Of a stretch of 17,803 nucleotides of DNA, positions 1 through 6,659 are shown one piece after another. Made by a program: the position numbers and the translations under genes. The stretch is from JAUNKE01 sp041784625 (GTDB taxonomy: Bacteria; Bacillota; Clostridia; Peptostreptococcales; Filifactoraceae): assembly GCA_041784625.1 (NCBI GenBank), contig JBHBDS010000052.1:1-17803 (forward strand), given 5' to 3'. The notes below the pieces were generated by a model that was not told the DNA's origin, ran no database searches, and was given only the letters and a program-made list of their open reading frames with translations. Position 1 is the first letter of the stretch. Each line of letters starts with the position of its first letter.

Positions 1-35
1 ATAATTAAAAAATTCTAGCTTTTGAAATTTATTTA

Positions 36-44
36 TGATACAAT
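36..44 (+). promoter_or_regulatory. possible extended -10 promoter upstream of the tetR gene
   Basis: The sequence TGATACAAT gives a TG-n extended -10 followed by TACAAT. No good -35 lies 16-18 bases upstream: a TTGAAA at 22-27 is too close, only 11 bases away. The same TGATACAAT string occurs before rsmG (15247-15255), which mildly supports it as a real promoter type here. A second weak -10, TATACT at 96-101, is an alternative closer to the gene. I cannot choose between them. Confidence 0.3.
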
Positions 45-109
45 GAAAAAAATTGCATTTTTTTGATTGGCTCACATCAATCGAGAACGTCACTTTATAC
101 TGAGCACGC

Positions 110-124
110 AGCGGAATATCCGCT
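110..124. repeat. short inverted repeat in the tetR leader, possible operator
   Basis: AGCGGA and TCCGCT are perfect 6-base arms around a 3-base centre (ATA), 46 bases before the tetR start and just after the weak TATACT at 96-101. TetR-family repressors usually bind palindromes in their own promoter regions, so this is a candidate autoregulatory operator. It could equally be a small RNA hairpin in the leader. The assignment is an inference from position and symmetry only. Confidence 0.35.
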
Positions 125-140
125 TCAACGATTATTTTTA

Positions 141-165
141 GAGGGGGGATCACCTCAGAAGGAGG
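141..165 (+). promoter_or_regulatory. tetR ribosome binding site with a self-complementary, anti-SD-like leader
   Basis: The strong ribosome binding site AAGGAGG (159-165) ends four bases before the ATG at 170. Immediately upstream, GGATCACCTC (147-156) is identical to the anti-Shine-Dalgarno part of the 16S rRNA 3' end. CCTC (153-156) can pair with GAGG of the ribosome binding site (162-165) over a 5-base loop, hiding it. Alternatively it can pair with GAGG at 141-144, leaving the site free. The helices are only 4 bp, so regulation is an inference. Confidence 0.35.
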
Positions 166-169
166 AAGT

Positions 170-718
170 ATGAAGTCTGACATTAAAAGAGAAGAGATGC
201 TCGACGCATTTATTCAGGCATTTACCGAATATGGTATCGACAAAGCGTCGACAAAAAAATTGACAGCTAAGGCAGGCGTAAACGAAGCACTGCTTTATTA
301 TTATTTTTCGGACAAAAACGATGCAGTCATTGCATGTGTGAAGCGCTGTTATGAGCGCTATAAGACTGGCACAGTAGAGATTATTCGCAAAAATCTCAAC
401 GACATTGACAAGATGATGGACAAACTTCAGTCTTACACCAAAAAAACCATGCCAGAGCAGCGTTTTGCACTGGAAGTACTCGCTCATCCAGTGTACTCGA
501 AAAGTATCATTCCAAGCGTCAATGCGCTGAACAAGGAACTCGAGGACGATGTGCGTGAATTTGCCAAAGAGCAGCAAGTGGATGAAGAATTGCTGGTGAC
601 TTGGATTCAGCTTATCACGAGCCAACTTGTTTACTACGTGATGACACGTAACGAAGAGAATTTTGTGAGCAAAAAAGCATTTATTGCCAATGAACTCAAA
701 AAATTGTTTGCAAAATAA
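170..718 (+). CDS. TetR/AcrR-family transcriptional regulator
   Basis: This 182-residue protein has the size and layout of TetR-family repressors: an N-terminal three-helix DNA-binding domain and a helical ligand and dimerisation domain. The signature is at about residues 16-48, where AFTEYGIDKASTKKL is followed by the recognition helix region with AGVNEALLYYYFSDK, the usual 'YYYF..K' end of the TetR helix-turn-helix. The remainder is alpha-helical, with no enzyme motif. The ATG at 170 follows AAGGAGG at ideal spacing. It is transcribed alone: a terminator follows at 807-835 and no gene lies upstream in the window. Its ligand and target genes cannot be read from the sequence. The neighbouring NimA-like and GNAT genes, or its own leader repeat, are possible targets. 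The family call is secure; the role is unknown. Confidence 0.93.
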   Translation: MKSDIKREEMLDAFIQAFTEYGIDKASTKKLTAKAGVNEALLYYYFSDKNDAVIACVKRCYERYKTGTVEIIRKNLNDIDKMMDKLQSYTKKTMPEQRFALEVLAHPVYSKSIIPSVNALNKELEDDVREFAKEQQVDEELLVTWIQLITSQLVYYVMTRNEENFVSKKAFIANELKKLFAK

Positions 719-806
719 AAGTTGATACAACATTGCACCAAAAATTTCAAAAACATCATTAGGATGTACAAAAGGGATAATAGTTGAAGCAGTAGAATAA
801 AACGAG

Positions 807-835
807 AAAGATGGGTTGAGCGCTCATCTTTTTTT
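807..835 (+). terminator. rho-independent terminator
   Basis: A 10-bp stem (807-816 with 822-831, two G-U pairs) closes a 5-base loop and runs into TTTT at 832-835. It separates the tetR gene from the next transcription unit. The stretch between tetR and this hairpin (719-806) shows only a weak 5-bp hairpin (753-767) and no convincing gene. Confidence 0.8.
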
Positions 836-857
836 CATAGAAAATCGTTGTGATTTG

Positions 858-866
858 TGCTAAAAT
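858..866 (+). promoter_or_regulatory. possible extended -10 promoter of the 936-2250 gene unit
   Basis: TGC followed by TAAAAT forms an extended -10, about 70 bases before the start of the next gene and just downstream of a terminator, which is where a promoter is needed. No -35 close to TTGACA is seen at the right distance. The predicted leader contains a small hairpin (CCGCT 892-896 with AGCGG 907-911). Confidence 0.4.
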
Positions 867-935
867 ATTGGGTGAAATGAAAACGGATAAGCCGCTCAAA
901 ATTGTCAGCGGTTACCAACATGAGGAGTGTGTAAA

Positions 936-1469
936 ATGGTAAAAGAGATCAAAAACAACATGAATGTAATCGAATCGATGATTTATTTTTGGACGGCAAT
1001 TGCGGATCGTGAAAAGGTGAATGAACGATTCTTAACTGAGCTGAGCGAATTTCCAGAGATGAAACTGCTCTACGATGATACTTTTGAAGCGGAGTCTGTG
1101 CGAAAAGCTCTCAGCGCAATTTCCAACCGTGAAATGCTCAACGGTGGAGCACAAAAAGAACGCCAATTCTGGAACAACAATATGTGGATGCTTGAGGATT
1201 TGGATTATATGAGAGAGATGGTTGCGCCGCTCAAAGTGCTCAATCTCGATCATCTGCCAGAGCAAATCAATGCAGCTAAAGACATCCAAGCGCCAAGCAT
1301 CGAGGTGGTATTCATCCCAGCGAACAAAGAAGAATTTCTTGTGGTAGGCAACAAGCTCGTCATCAACTTCTTCAAAGTGACACCAGACATTATCGGCGGT
1401 GGAGAAGCAACCATCGAAGGCAAAAGCATTCCAGAATATATCAAAGAAAAAATCGTCGAGAATTTTTAG
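936..1469 (+). CDS. conserved hypothetical protein, possibly TDE2712-like
   Basis: This 177-residue protein is soluble, with no signal peptide, membrane segment or metal-binding motif. The N-terminal two thirds looks helical and contains a distinctive run, SVRKALSAISNRE, followed by FWNNNMWMLEDLDYM at about residues 78-92. The last 50 residues look beta-rich (EVVFIPANKEEFLVVGNKLVINFF). The pattern reminds me of a family named after Treponema denticola TDE2712, found in oral anaerobes and clostridia, but this is from memory and the function of that family is unknown to me. The ATG at 936 is preferred because GAGGAG lies 8 bases upstream; a GTG at 927 overlaps that site. It is the first gene of a unit with a GNAT protein and a NimA-like protein. 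Confidence 0.8.
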   Translation: MVKEIKNNMNVIESMIYFWTAIADREKVNERFLTELSEFPEMKLLYDDTFEAESVRKALSAISNREMLNGGAQKERQFWNNNMWMLEDLDYMREMVAPLKVLNLDHLPEQINAAKDIQAPSIEVVFIPANKEEFLVVGNKLVINFFKVTPDIIGGGEATIEGKSIPEYIKEKIVENF

Positions 1470-1509
1470 TTTGAGGGATTTATTTTTTCGTTGTAAGAAA
1501 GGATGTAAT

Positions 1510-1779
1510 ATGAATTTTCAAGAAGAGCAAGGAAGAATTTTTCTAAATGATGAAGAAGGAAAACTGATCGCAGAGGCGCTGTTCCCAGGCGAAGTAGAAT
1601 GGCATTTTAACCGAACTTTTGTCGATGAGTCGCTCCGAGGACAGGGCGTAGCAGGCAAATTGGTCGATGCGGTTGTCGAAAAAGCACGCAAAGAGGGAGC
1701 AAAAATTATCCCAGAATGTTCTTATGCGGTAAAGGCTTTTGAAAAAAACGAAAGTTATCATGACGTGCTAGCGAAATAA
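1510..1779 (+). CDS. small GNAT-family N-acetyltransferase (COG2388 type)
   Basis: At 89 residues this is a minimal single-domain GNAT protein, like the YjdJ/COG2388 group, much shorter than typical 150-residue acetyltransferases. The acetyl-CoA-binding segment is visible as VDESLRGQGVAGKLVDAVVE at about residues 37-56, containing the R/Q-x-x-G-x-G/A P-loop-like motif. It is followed by a strand and a conserved Cys-containing turn (KIIPECSYAVKAF). The first 30 residues form the strands typical of the family (GRIFLNDEEGKLIAEALF). The start at 1510 follows AAAGGA at 6-base spacing; an open frame extends further upstream but overlaps the preceding gene and lacks a ribosome binding site. The stop overlaps the next gene's AAGGAG, so the two are co-transcribed. 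The substrate is unknown. Confidence 0.88.
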   Translation: MNFQEEQGRIFLNDEEGKLIAEALFPGEVEWHFNRTFVDESLRGQGVAGKLVDAVVEKARKEGAKIIPECSYAVKAFEKNESYHDVLAK

Positions 1780-1788
1780 GGAGTTAAT

Positions 1789-2250
1789 ATGAGAAGAAAG
1801 GATCTACAAATTTCGGAGGCAGAAGCACTCGAGGTCATTGATCAATCGGGCTACGGCGTGCTTGCGACCGTCAATGCGGATGGCTCGCCATATGTGGTGC
1901 CCGTGTCGCCAGCGAGAAATGGCAAGGTGCTCTATTTCCACTGCGCCAAAGCAGGACAAAAAATCGAAAATATCCAGCGTGATGCGAGAGTATGCCTGAG
2001 TTTCGTAAGCTATTTCCGCAACGATGCACTGCTCTACACCACCAAGTACCAGAGCGCAGTAGTAACTGGACACGCAGAACTCGTCGAGGATGAAGAAGAA
2101 AAAATCCACGGACTCAGACTCATCAGCGAAAAATATGCGATGGAACATATCGATCTGTTTGACGAAATGATCCGCAAAAGCGCAAGAGCAACCTCAGTGT
2201 ACAAGATTACCATCGACGAAATCACAGGAAAAGCAAATCACGAATCATAG
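1789..2250 (+). CDS. pyridoxamine 5'-phosphate oxidase-like flavoprotein (NimA-like)
   Basis: The 153-residue protein has the split-barrel flavin-binding fold of the pyridoxamine-phosphate-oxidase-like family, NimA subgroup. It begins with MRRKDLQISEAEALEVIDQS. Then come GYGVLATVNADGSPYVVPVS (residues about 21-40), the signature YFHCAKAGQKIENI (about 50-63) with the phosphate-binding Lys, and VCLSFVS. NimA-type proteins bind FMN or related cofactors; some inactivate nitroimidazoles, but most have no proven role. Resistance should not be assumed from similarity. The ATG is 5 bases from AAGGAG, which overlaps the stop of the upstream GNAT gene, so translation is probably coupled. A terminator follows directly at 2265-2292. 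Confidence 0.88.
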   Translation: MRRKDLQISEAEALEVIDQSGYGVLATVNADGSPYVVPVSPARNGKVLYFHCAKAGQKIENIQRDARVCLSFVSYFRNDALLYTTKYQSAVVTGHAELVEDEEEKIHGLRLISEKYAMEHIDLFDEMIRKSARATSVYKITIDEITGKANHES

Positions 2251-2264
2251 AAAAAATGAACAAT

Positions 2265-2292
2265 AAGTGCTGGCGATGCTGGCACTTTTTTT
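2265..2292 (+). terminator. rho-independent terminator
   Basis: A 10-bp stem (2265-2274 with 2278-2287, two G-U pairs) with a 3-base GAT loop is followed by a T run (2286-2292). It ends the unit of the unrecognised gene, GNAT and NimA-like genes. Between here and iorA (2293-2385) I see no convincing promoter; the stretch contains only purine-rich sequence and the iorA ribosome binding site. Confidence 0.88.
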
Positions 2293-2385
2293 GTGCTGAA
2301 AAAGGGGATTTATTTTTCGAGATTATGCGGGCAGAAAAAGTGGTAGAAATGAGGCAAACGATTTTCTTAGTGCACAGGAGGATGT

Positions 2386-4194
2386 ATGGACAAAATGATT
2401 ATGTCGGGGAATATGGCGATTGCGCGCGGTTTTTATGAAGCTGGGGGCAGAGTTGCTGCGAGTTATCCGGGCTCGCCGACGGTGGAGATTCTGGAGAATC
2501 TCAAGTCATATCCTGAAATATACTCGGAGTTTTCGACAAATGAAAAAGTGGCGCTGGAAGTGGCGATTGGCTCGTCGATGGCGGGCGCAAGATCGCTTTG
2601 TTTTATGAAACATGTTGGTGTGAATATTGCGATGGATCCGCTGATGACTTTTACACAGACCAAGGTGAATGGCGGGTTTTTGCTCGTAACGGGCGATGAT
2701 CCAGGGATGGCGAGTTCGCAGAATGAGCAGGACAATCGTCTCCTTGCAAAGTTTGCGAATATGGGCGTGCTCGATCCGTCCAACTCGCAGGAGGCAAAAG
2801 ATTTTACCAAAATTGCACTGGAGTTTAGCGAACAATTTGAAATGCCGATGATGCTCCGAATCACCTCGAGGCTGTGTCATTCTCGTTCCGTGGTGGAGCT
2901 GAAGGATCGCCAGGAGGTTTCGCCAAAAGCATTTTCGCCTGATCCAAACAAATATTGTATGCTGCCACCGTATACTTTTGCGGCGCAATATGATATGAAG
3001 GAGCGTATCGAAAAGCTCAGTCTTTGGGCGGATGAGTCGAGCATCAATGTTCTCACCGAGGGCGAGAGCGACGTGCTGATCATCGCATCTGGGATTGTGT
3101 ATGAGAATCTGATGGAAGTGAACAGCCGCCTTTCCAAAAAACTCTCCGTGCTCAAACTCGGATTGGTTTATCCATTGCCGATTCAAAAAATCAAAAAACT
3201 GGCGGAAAAATATTCTCGCATTATCGTGATTGAAGAGATGATGCCGCTGATGGAAAATGAGCTCGTGCTACACGGCATCGCTTGTGAGGGGAAAAAATAT
3301 TTTTCGCTCACAGGAGAGCTCAATACCGAGACGATTGAAAAAGGATTGGTCGACTCTGGCATTATTTTTGAGCGCAATTTCGAGGATGCGCCAGAAGATG
3401 ATACGACGGGCAGAGGCCCTCTGTTTTGCGCAGGATGTCCGCATCGTCCCGTGTTTGATATTCTCAAAAAAGAAAAAGTGCGTGTGATCGGCGACATCGG
3501 TTGCTACACGATGGGGTTGCTCTACCCTTTTGATGTGATTCAGACGAACATCAGCATGGGCGCTTCGCTTGGGATGATCAAGGGAATGCGTCTTGCGATG
3601 GATGCGCAGGGAGATTCTTCTCCTCTCGTGTCGGTGATAGGGGACGGAACTTTTTTCCACAGCGGATTGTCGGGCTTTGCAAATCTCAGATATCAGCTAA
3701 ATGGAGATGAGAATATTACGATTCTCGTGCTGGACAATGGCACGACAGCGATGACGGGAGGACAGCCGACGGCAGCATCGCAGCAGAGGGATGGAGCGGG
3801 ACAGGATATTTCGATAGATGAACTGCTGAAGGTGATGGGATTTGAAGATGTGGTTCGCATTGATCAGTTCGAATACCACAAAGCGAAAAAAGAAATCAAA
3901 CGAGCGATTGCAACGCCAGGAATTTCAATCGTGATTACCTCCAGACCGTGCGCACTCAAATTCAAAATCAAAGAACCGCACTACTATGTCGACCCAGAAA
4001 TTTGTATCGGCTGCAAAACTTGCATCAAGACCGCATGTCCGCCGCTTCGTATGAAAAAATATGACGGCATCGAAAAAGAAAAATCTTCCATCGACCCAAG
4101 CCAATGCGTTGGATGCTCAATCTGCGCACAGGTTTGTCCAGTCGGAGCGATCAAACATTCGGTAACGCATCTTGCGCCAAAAAAAGGAGAGTAG
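2386..4194 (+). CDS. iorA: indolepyruvate:ferredoxin oxidoreductase, alpha subunit
   Basis: IorA is the catalytic subunit that oxidatively decarboxylates indolepyruvate and other aryl pyruvates to the aryl-acetyl-CoA, passing electrons to ferredoxin. The enzyme is cytoplasmic, oxygen-labile, and used in fermentation of aromatic amino acids. The 602-residue length is near the family norm. Visible elements are the N-terminal pyruvate-binding domain with SYPGSPTVEI (about residues 26-35), the TPP-binding motif beginning GDGTFFHSG at 419 and ending near LVLDNGTTAMTGG, and two C-terminal 4Fe-4S motifs. The first is Cys540/543/546/551 with four residues before the last Cys; the second is Cys574/577/580/584, the ferredoxin pattern CxxCxxCxxxCP. 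The ATG follows AGGAGG by four bases. iorB starts three bases after the stop, so the subunits are made together. Confidence 0.96.
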   Translation: MDKMIMSGNMAIARGFYEAGGRVAASYPGSPTVEILENLKSYPEIYSEFSTNEKVALEVAIGSSMAGARSLCFMKHVGVNIAMDPLMTFTQTKVNGGFLLVTGDDPGMASSQNEQDNRLLAKFANMGVLDPSNSQEAKDFTKIALEFSEQFEMPMMLRITSRLCHSRSVVELKDRQEVSPKAFSPDPNKYCMLPPYTFAAQYDMKERIEKLSLWADESSINVLTEGESDVLIIASGIVYENLMEVNSRLSKKLSVLKLGLVYPLPIQKIKKLAEKYSRIIVIEEMMPLMENELVLHGIACEGKKYFSLTGELNTETIEKGLVDSGIIFERNFEDAPEDDTTGRGPLFCAGCPHRPVFDILKKEKVRVIGDIGCYTMGLLYPFDVIQTNISMGASLGMIKGMRLAMDAQGDSSPLVSVIGDGTFFHSGLSGFANLRYQLNGDENITILVLDNGTTAMTGGQPTAASQQRDGAGQDISIDELLKVMGFEDVVRIDQFEYHKAKKEIKRAIATPGISIVITSRPCALKFKIKEPHYYVDPEICIGCKTCIKTACPPLRMKKYDGIEKEKSSIDPSQCVGCSICAQVCPVGAIKHSVTHLAPKKGE

Positions 4195-4196
4195 CC

Positions 4197-4778
4197 ATGA
4201 ACGAAAAAAATATTATTATTGCAGGAGTCGGAGGGCAAGGGCTTGTGCTCACGACACAGATTATGGCAGAGGCGGCTCTGCTTGCAGGCTACGATGTGAA
4301 GACCAATGACGTGATCGGGCTGTCTCAGCGTGGGGGCAAAATCTGGGGCTCGGTCAAAATGGGAGAAAAAATCTTTTCGCCCAATATTGCGCCAAACGAG
4401 GGCGACATTCTAATCGCGTTTGAAATTCTTGAAGGACGCAGATGGCGAGGAATGATGAAAGAGGGCTCGGTGGCAATCCTCAACGATTATGAGATTGCGC
4501 CAGCGCTCGTGCAGCAGGGCGTAGCGGAGTATGCGACGGACATCGAGCAAGAAATTGGCAAAAAATCTAAAATCATAAAATTACAAGCAACCGAAAAAGC
4601 AAAAGAGCTCGGAAATCCAGCGGTGGCAAACATCATCATGCTTGGTGTGGCAGCGAATTTTTTGGAAATTCCACGAGAAATTTGGCATCAGTCGATCACA
4701 AAAAATGTGCCACAAAAATTTACGCAGATGAATCTCAAAGCATTTGACTACGGCATGGATGAAATCGGTGCAAAGTAA
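4197..4778 (+). CDS. iorB: indolepyruvate:ferredoxin oxidoreductase, beta subunit
   Basis: IorB is the gamma-domain-type subunit that pairs with IorA to form the functional oxidoreductase. The 193-residue protein opens with NIIIAGVGGQGLVLTTQIMA (about residues 4-23), the glycine-rich signature of the pyruvate/ketoisovalerate oxidoreductase gamma domain. It continues with DVIGLSQRGGKIWGSVKMG, the other conserved segment of that family, and ends with a helical tail. The start at 4197 is chosen because GGAG lies close upstream and it abuts the iorA stop with a 2-base gap; the frame is open further upstream, but that would overlap the iorA ferredoxin domain. Transcription ends at the hairpin at 4791-4823. 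Confidence 0.95.
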   Translation: MNEKNIIIAGVGGQGLVLTTQIMAEAALLAGYDVKTNDVIGLSQRGGKIWGSVKMGEKIFSPNIAPNEGDILIAFEILEGRRWRGMMKEGSVAILNDYEIAPALVQQGVAEYATDIEQEIGKKSKIIKLQATEKAKELGNPAVANIIMLGVAANFLEIPREIWHQSITKNVPQKFTQMNLKAFDYGMDEIGAK

Positions 4779-4790
4779 ATGGAAAGCACA

Positions 4791-4823
4791 AAAAAACCAG
4801 CGGAACAATGATTCGCTGGTTTT
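4791..4823. terminator. bidirectional rho-independent terminator
   Basis: A perfect 10-bp stem (4793-4802 with 4814-4823), extendable by a G-U and an A-U pair, is flanked by an A tract on the left and a T tract on the right. It can therefore terminate iorAB on the plus strand and the flagellar pair on the minus strand. It sits in the 58-base gap between the convergent stop codons. Confidence 0.88.
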
Positions 4824-4836
4824 GCTATTGAAAAAT

Positions 4837-5157
4837 TTACGACTCGACCGATGCTACCTCTTCTGCCTTTTCTCTCGTCGGCTTTGATTTGGAGGAATAA
4901 TTCAGCAGATAGACGTAAATGTCAACGATCGTCTGGTATAATTCCTCGGGGATTGGGGAGCCGAGCTCGAGCTGCGTCAAAATGGTCGCAAGCGAAGAAT
5001 CTTCGTGAATTGCCACCTGATTGCTCTCGGCGACTTCCAAGATTTTTTCCGCCATATAGCCCATGCCCGATGCGACGATAATCGGAGCGGCGTTGCGCTC
5101 TTCGTCGTATCGAAGGGCGACGGCTTTTTTCTTGCTTTCAAAATTATATGCTGACAT
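4837..5157 (-). CDS. free-standing FlhB C-terminal-domain protein (YlqH/FhlB type)
   Basis: The 106-residue protein matches the cytoplasmic C-terminal half of FlhB, the substrate-specificity switch of the flagellar type III export gate. Key segments are KKKAVALRYDEERNAAPIIV (residues 9-28), GYMAEKILEVAESNQVAIHE (about 33-52), then SLATILTQLELGSPIPEELY, which corresponds to the FlhB 'PLA..L....E.G..IP..LY' ending. The autocleavage motif NPTH of true FlhB is absent, as is the membrane half. In Bacillus the equivalent gene (ylqH) sits beside a FliK-like gene (ylqG), as here. Its start overlaps the upstream gene's end by 14 bases, implying coupled translation. Likely an accessory or paralogous export-switch component; whether it can interact with the FlhB membrane half is unproven. 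Confidence 0.88.
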   Translation of the reverse strand: MSAYNFESKKKAVALRYDEERNAAPIIVASGMGYMAEKILEVAESNQVAIHEDSSLATILTQLELGSPIPEELYQTIVDIYVYLLNYSSKSKPTREKAEEVASVES

Positions 5158-6562
5158 TGATATTATTCTTTCCTTCCTTGATTTTTGGGAAAACTTCGAT
5201 GAGCGAAAGACTACTTGCGCCAGATTCTACATAAATTTGATTGTGGCGCAGATTATTTTTTTCGATAATCTTGCCGAGGTCTTGCCTTATCTGCCAGAAA
5301 TTTTTGTCGAGCGATTCAGGGCAGAGTAGCTGCAGATCGACATTGCCATCTTTCATATTCATAATCATATCAAAATTGCCGAGCTCCTCGATGTTGAATC
5401 GGAGAAACACACGATGGATGCGCTCTTCTTCACCAAGCAGCGAGCGATTCCCGTCGTCTGGATCAATCCACATTTCAGAAAAAAATTGCTTCCCATCAAT
5501 TTCAGCAGGAATCAATGTGTAGAGAAGCGGCATATATACGCTCTCGTTGACGAGGATGCTGCGTGCAAGGTTTTCAAAAATCACACGATTTTCGTAGCCC
5601 GCTTGACCGCTGAGACCTTTTTCTAAAATGCTGCTGAGCTTGTCCGCCAGTGGATTGCTAAGCGCTGCCTTTTCATTCTCGAGCCTTGAGAGCACGGACT
5701 CGAGGGAAGTTTCTTCCATAATGCCGACACGCTCTCGGAAACTGTTGTATAATGTGAGATTTTTTAGTGCAGTGAGCACATTGTCTCTCGAACCATTTTC
5801 GTAGCGAGAAATATTCAGTGACAACAGACTGAGCAGATCACGCACTCTGCCAAGATCGTTGGTGCGGCTGATGTATTTGGATAAAAGTGGCAAAATATTA
5901 TTCTTGAGCAGATTCAAATTATGCGCCGTATCGCCGTTTTTTGCATTTGGTTTGAGATTGTTAATGAGTTTTTGCAAAAGCTCTGCGTCGCTACGAGGAA
6001 TCGATTCCTTCAATTGTTCGAGATTGCGCTCGATGCCGCCCAAGATGCGCTCGCCCGAGGTCATATCGTTGAACATTTTGGCGAATTTCAAAATGTCCGC
6101 TTTGAGATCAACCGAATTGCTCTCGTTCATCAAACCTCTCAGCACATCGAATAGTGGCGACTGAAATGGAGCTGCCGATTTGAACTGCGTTTTGGCAAAG
6201 GCAGAGAAATCGCCCTCATCGAGTGAAATCATCTCGAGCAGGTCGGAGAGATCTTTTGCCAGCGCAGGATGATCGCTTGCGCTTTGCACAATGCCTTCAA
6301 AACTCGAGCCAAAAAACTCACGCAAAATATTGCTTGCAGGGGTTGAATTTTGGATGCTTTCCAAAAACTTATTGTAATTGGAAGTGTAGTGCATCGGATT
6401 TTTTGCTAGACCCTGCTGCGCTTCTTTTTGGTCGTTGCGACTGACTCGTTGCAAATCGACCTGATTCTTGATCTGCGGATTTTGTACAACCTGCTGATTC
6501 CCTTTGACCGTATTGTTATATGTGGTCGAGGGCGGGGTTGTAACCTTTAGAATATTTGCCAT
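5144..6562 (-). CDS. FliK/YlqG-like flagellar protein (hook-length-control-like C terminus)
   Basis: This is a 472-residue protein with no signal peptide or membrane segment. The first 40 residues are polar and rich in Asn, Gln and Thr (LKVTTPPSTTYNNTVKGNQQ), consistent with an unstructured, possibly exported N terminus. The middle is helical and Leu/Asn-rich. The C-terminal 120 residues resemble the FliK C-terminal fold: RVFLRFNIEELGNFDMIMNM, then DVQLQLLCPE-like strands and LRHNQIYVESG. FliK-type proteins measure the hook and signal FlhB to switch substrates. Adjacency to the FlhB-C-like gene supports this, as in Bacillus ylqG-ylqH. Overall similarity is low, as is usual for FliK. The start has AAGGTG 8 bases upstream, and a minus-strand promoter lies at 6617-6646. 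The main fliK gene may be elsewhere. Confidence 0.72.
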   Translation of the reverse strand: MANILKVTTPPSTTYNNTVKGNQQVVQNPQIKNQVDLQRVSRNDQKEAQQGLAKNPMHYTSNYNKFLESIQNSTPASNILREFFGSSFEGIVQSASDHPALAKDLSDLLEMISLDEGDFSAFAKTQFKSAAPFQSPLFDVLRGLMNESNSVDLKADILKFAKMFNDMTSGERILGGIERNLEQLKESIPRSDAELLQKLINNLKPNAKNGDTAHNLNLLKNNILPLLSKYISRTNDLGRVRDLLSLLSLNISRYENGSRDNVLTALKNLTLYNSFRERVGIMEETSLESVLSRLENEKAALSNPLADKLSSILEKGLSGQAGYENRVIFENLARSILVNESVYMPLLYTLIPAEIDGKQFFSEMWIDPDDGNRSLLGEEERIHRVFLRFNIEELGNFDMIMNMKDGNVDLQLLCPESLDKNFWQIRQDLGKIIEKNNLRHNQIYVESGASSLSLIEVFPKIKEGKNNINVSI

Positions 6563-6608
6563 TTCATCACCTTTTTATCTCAAAAATATTATTTTTTTTC
6601 CTACTTAT

Positions 6609-6618
6609 CCGATACAAT
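6609..6618 (+). promoter_or_regulatory. candidate sigma-D-like (or sigma-A) -10 element upstream of cheA
   Basis: CCGATACAAT lies about 42 bases before the cheA start. CCGATA (6609-6614) is the core -10 sequence of sigma-28/sigma-D, the flagellar and chemotaxis sigma factor. The overlapping TACAAT (6613-6618) also fits a sigma-A -10. A clear TAAA at the sigma-D -35 spacing is not present; that region is an A/T-rich stretch. The call rests on the -10 plus the gene context. Confidence 0.4.
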
Positions 6619-6646
6619 TATATAACATTTATTTCAAAAAATACAA
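6617..6646 (-). promoter_or_regulatory. sigma-A-like promoter of the minus-strand flagellar pair
   Basis: Read on the minus strand, a consensus TATAAT (6617-6622) has TTGTAT (6641-6646) as -35 at 18-base spacing. Transcription would start about 50 bases before the FliK-like gene. The -35 overlaps the cheA ribosome binding site and the -10 overlaps the plus-strand candidate promoter, so the divergent promoters are interlocked. Confidence 0.5.
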
Positions 6647-6659
6647 GGTGGTGTTGATT

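Noticed and set aside
609..660. TACGTG-ATGA-CACGTA inverted repeat in the tetR coding region
   Set aside because: It lies inside coding sequence, encodes ordinary residues of the helical domain, and does not match parS despite the CACGT half.
2375..2385. ACAGGAGGATGT before iorA resembling a CsrA target
   Set aside because: The match is largely the ribosome binding site itself, there is no hairpin, and iorAB is not a known type of CsrA target in Gram-positives.
2463..3186. Minus-strand open frames of 133 and 226 codons within iorA
   Set aside because: They are shadows of the conserved iorA frame, with His/Arg-rich or Ser-rich compositions typical of reverse-frame translation.
4104..4196. 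Upstream in-frame extension of iorB
   Set aside because: It overlaps the iorA ferredoxin domain. The ATG at 4197 has a ribosome binding site and gives the usual N terminus.
6504..6659. Upstream in-frame extension of cheA
   Set aside because: It would add about 52 residues without a ribosome binding site, cross the promoter region and overlap the divergent gene. The ATG at 6660 gives a normal P1 domain start.
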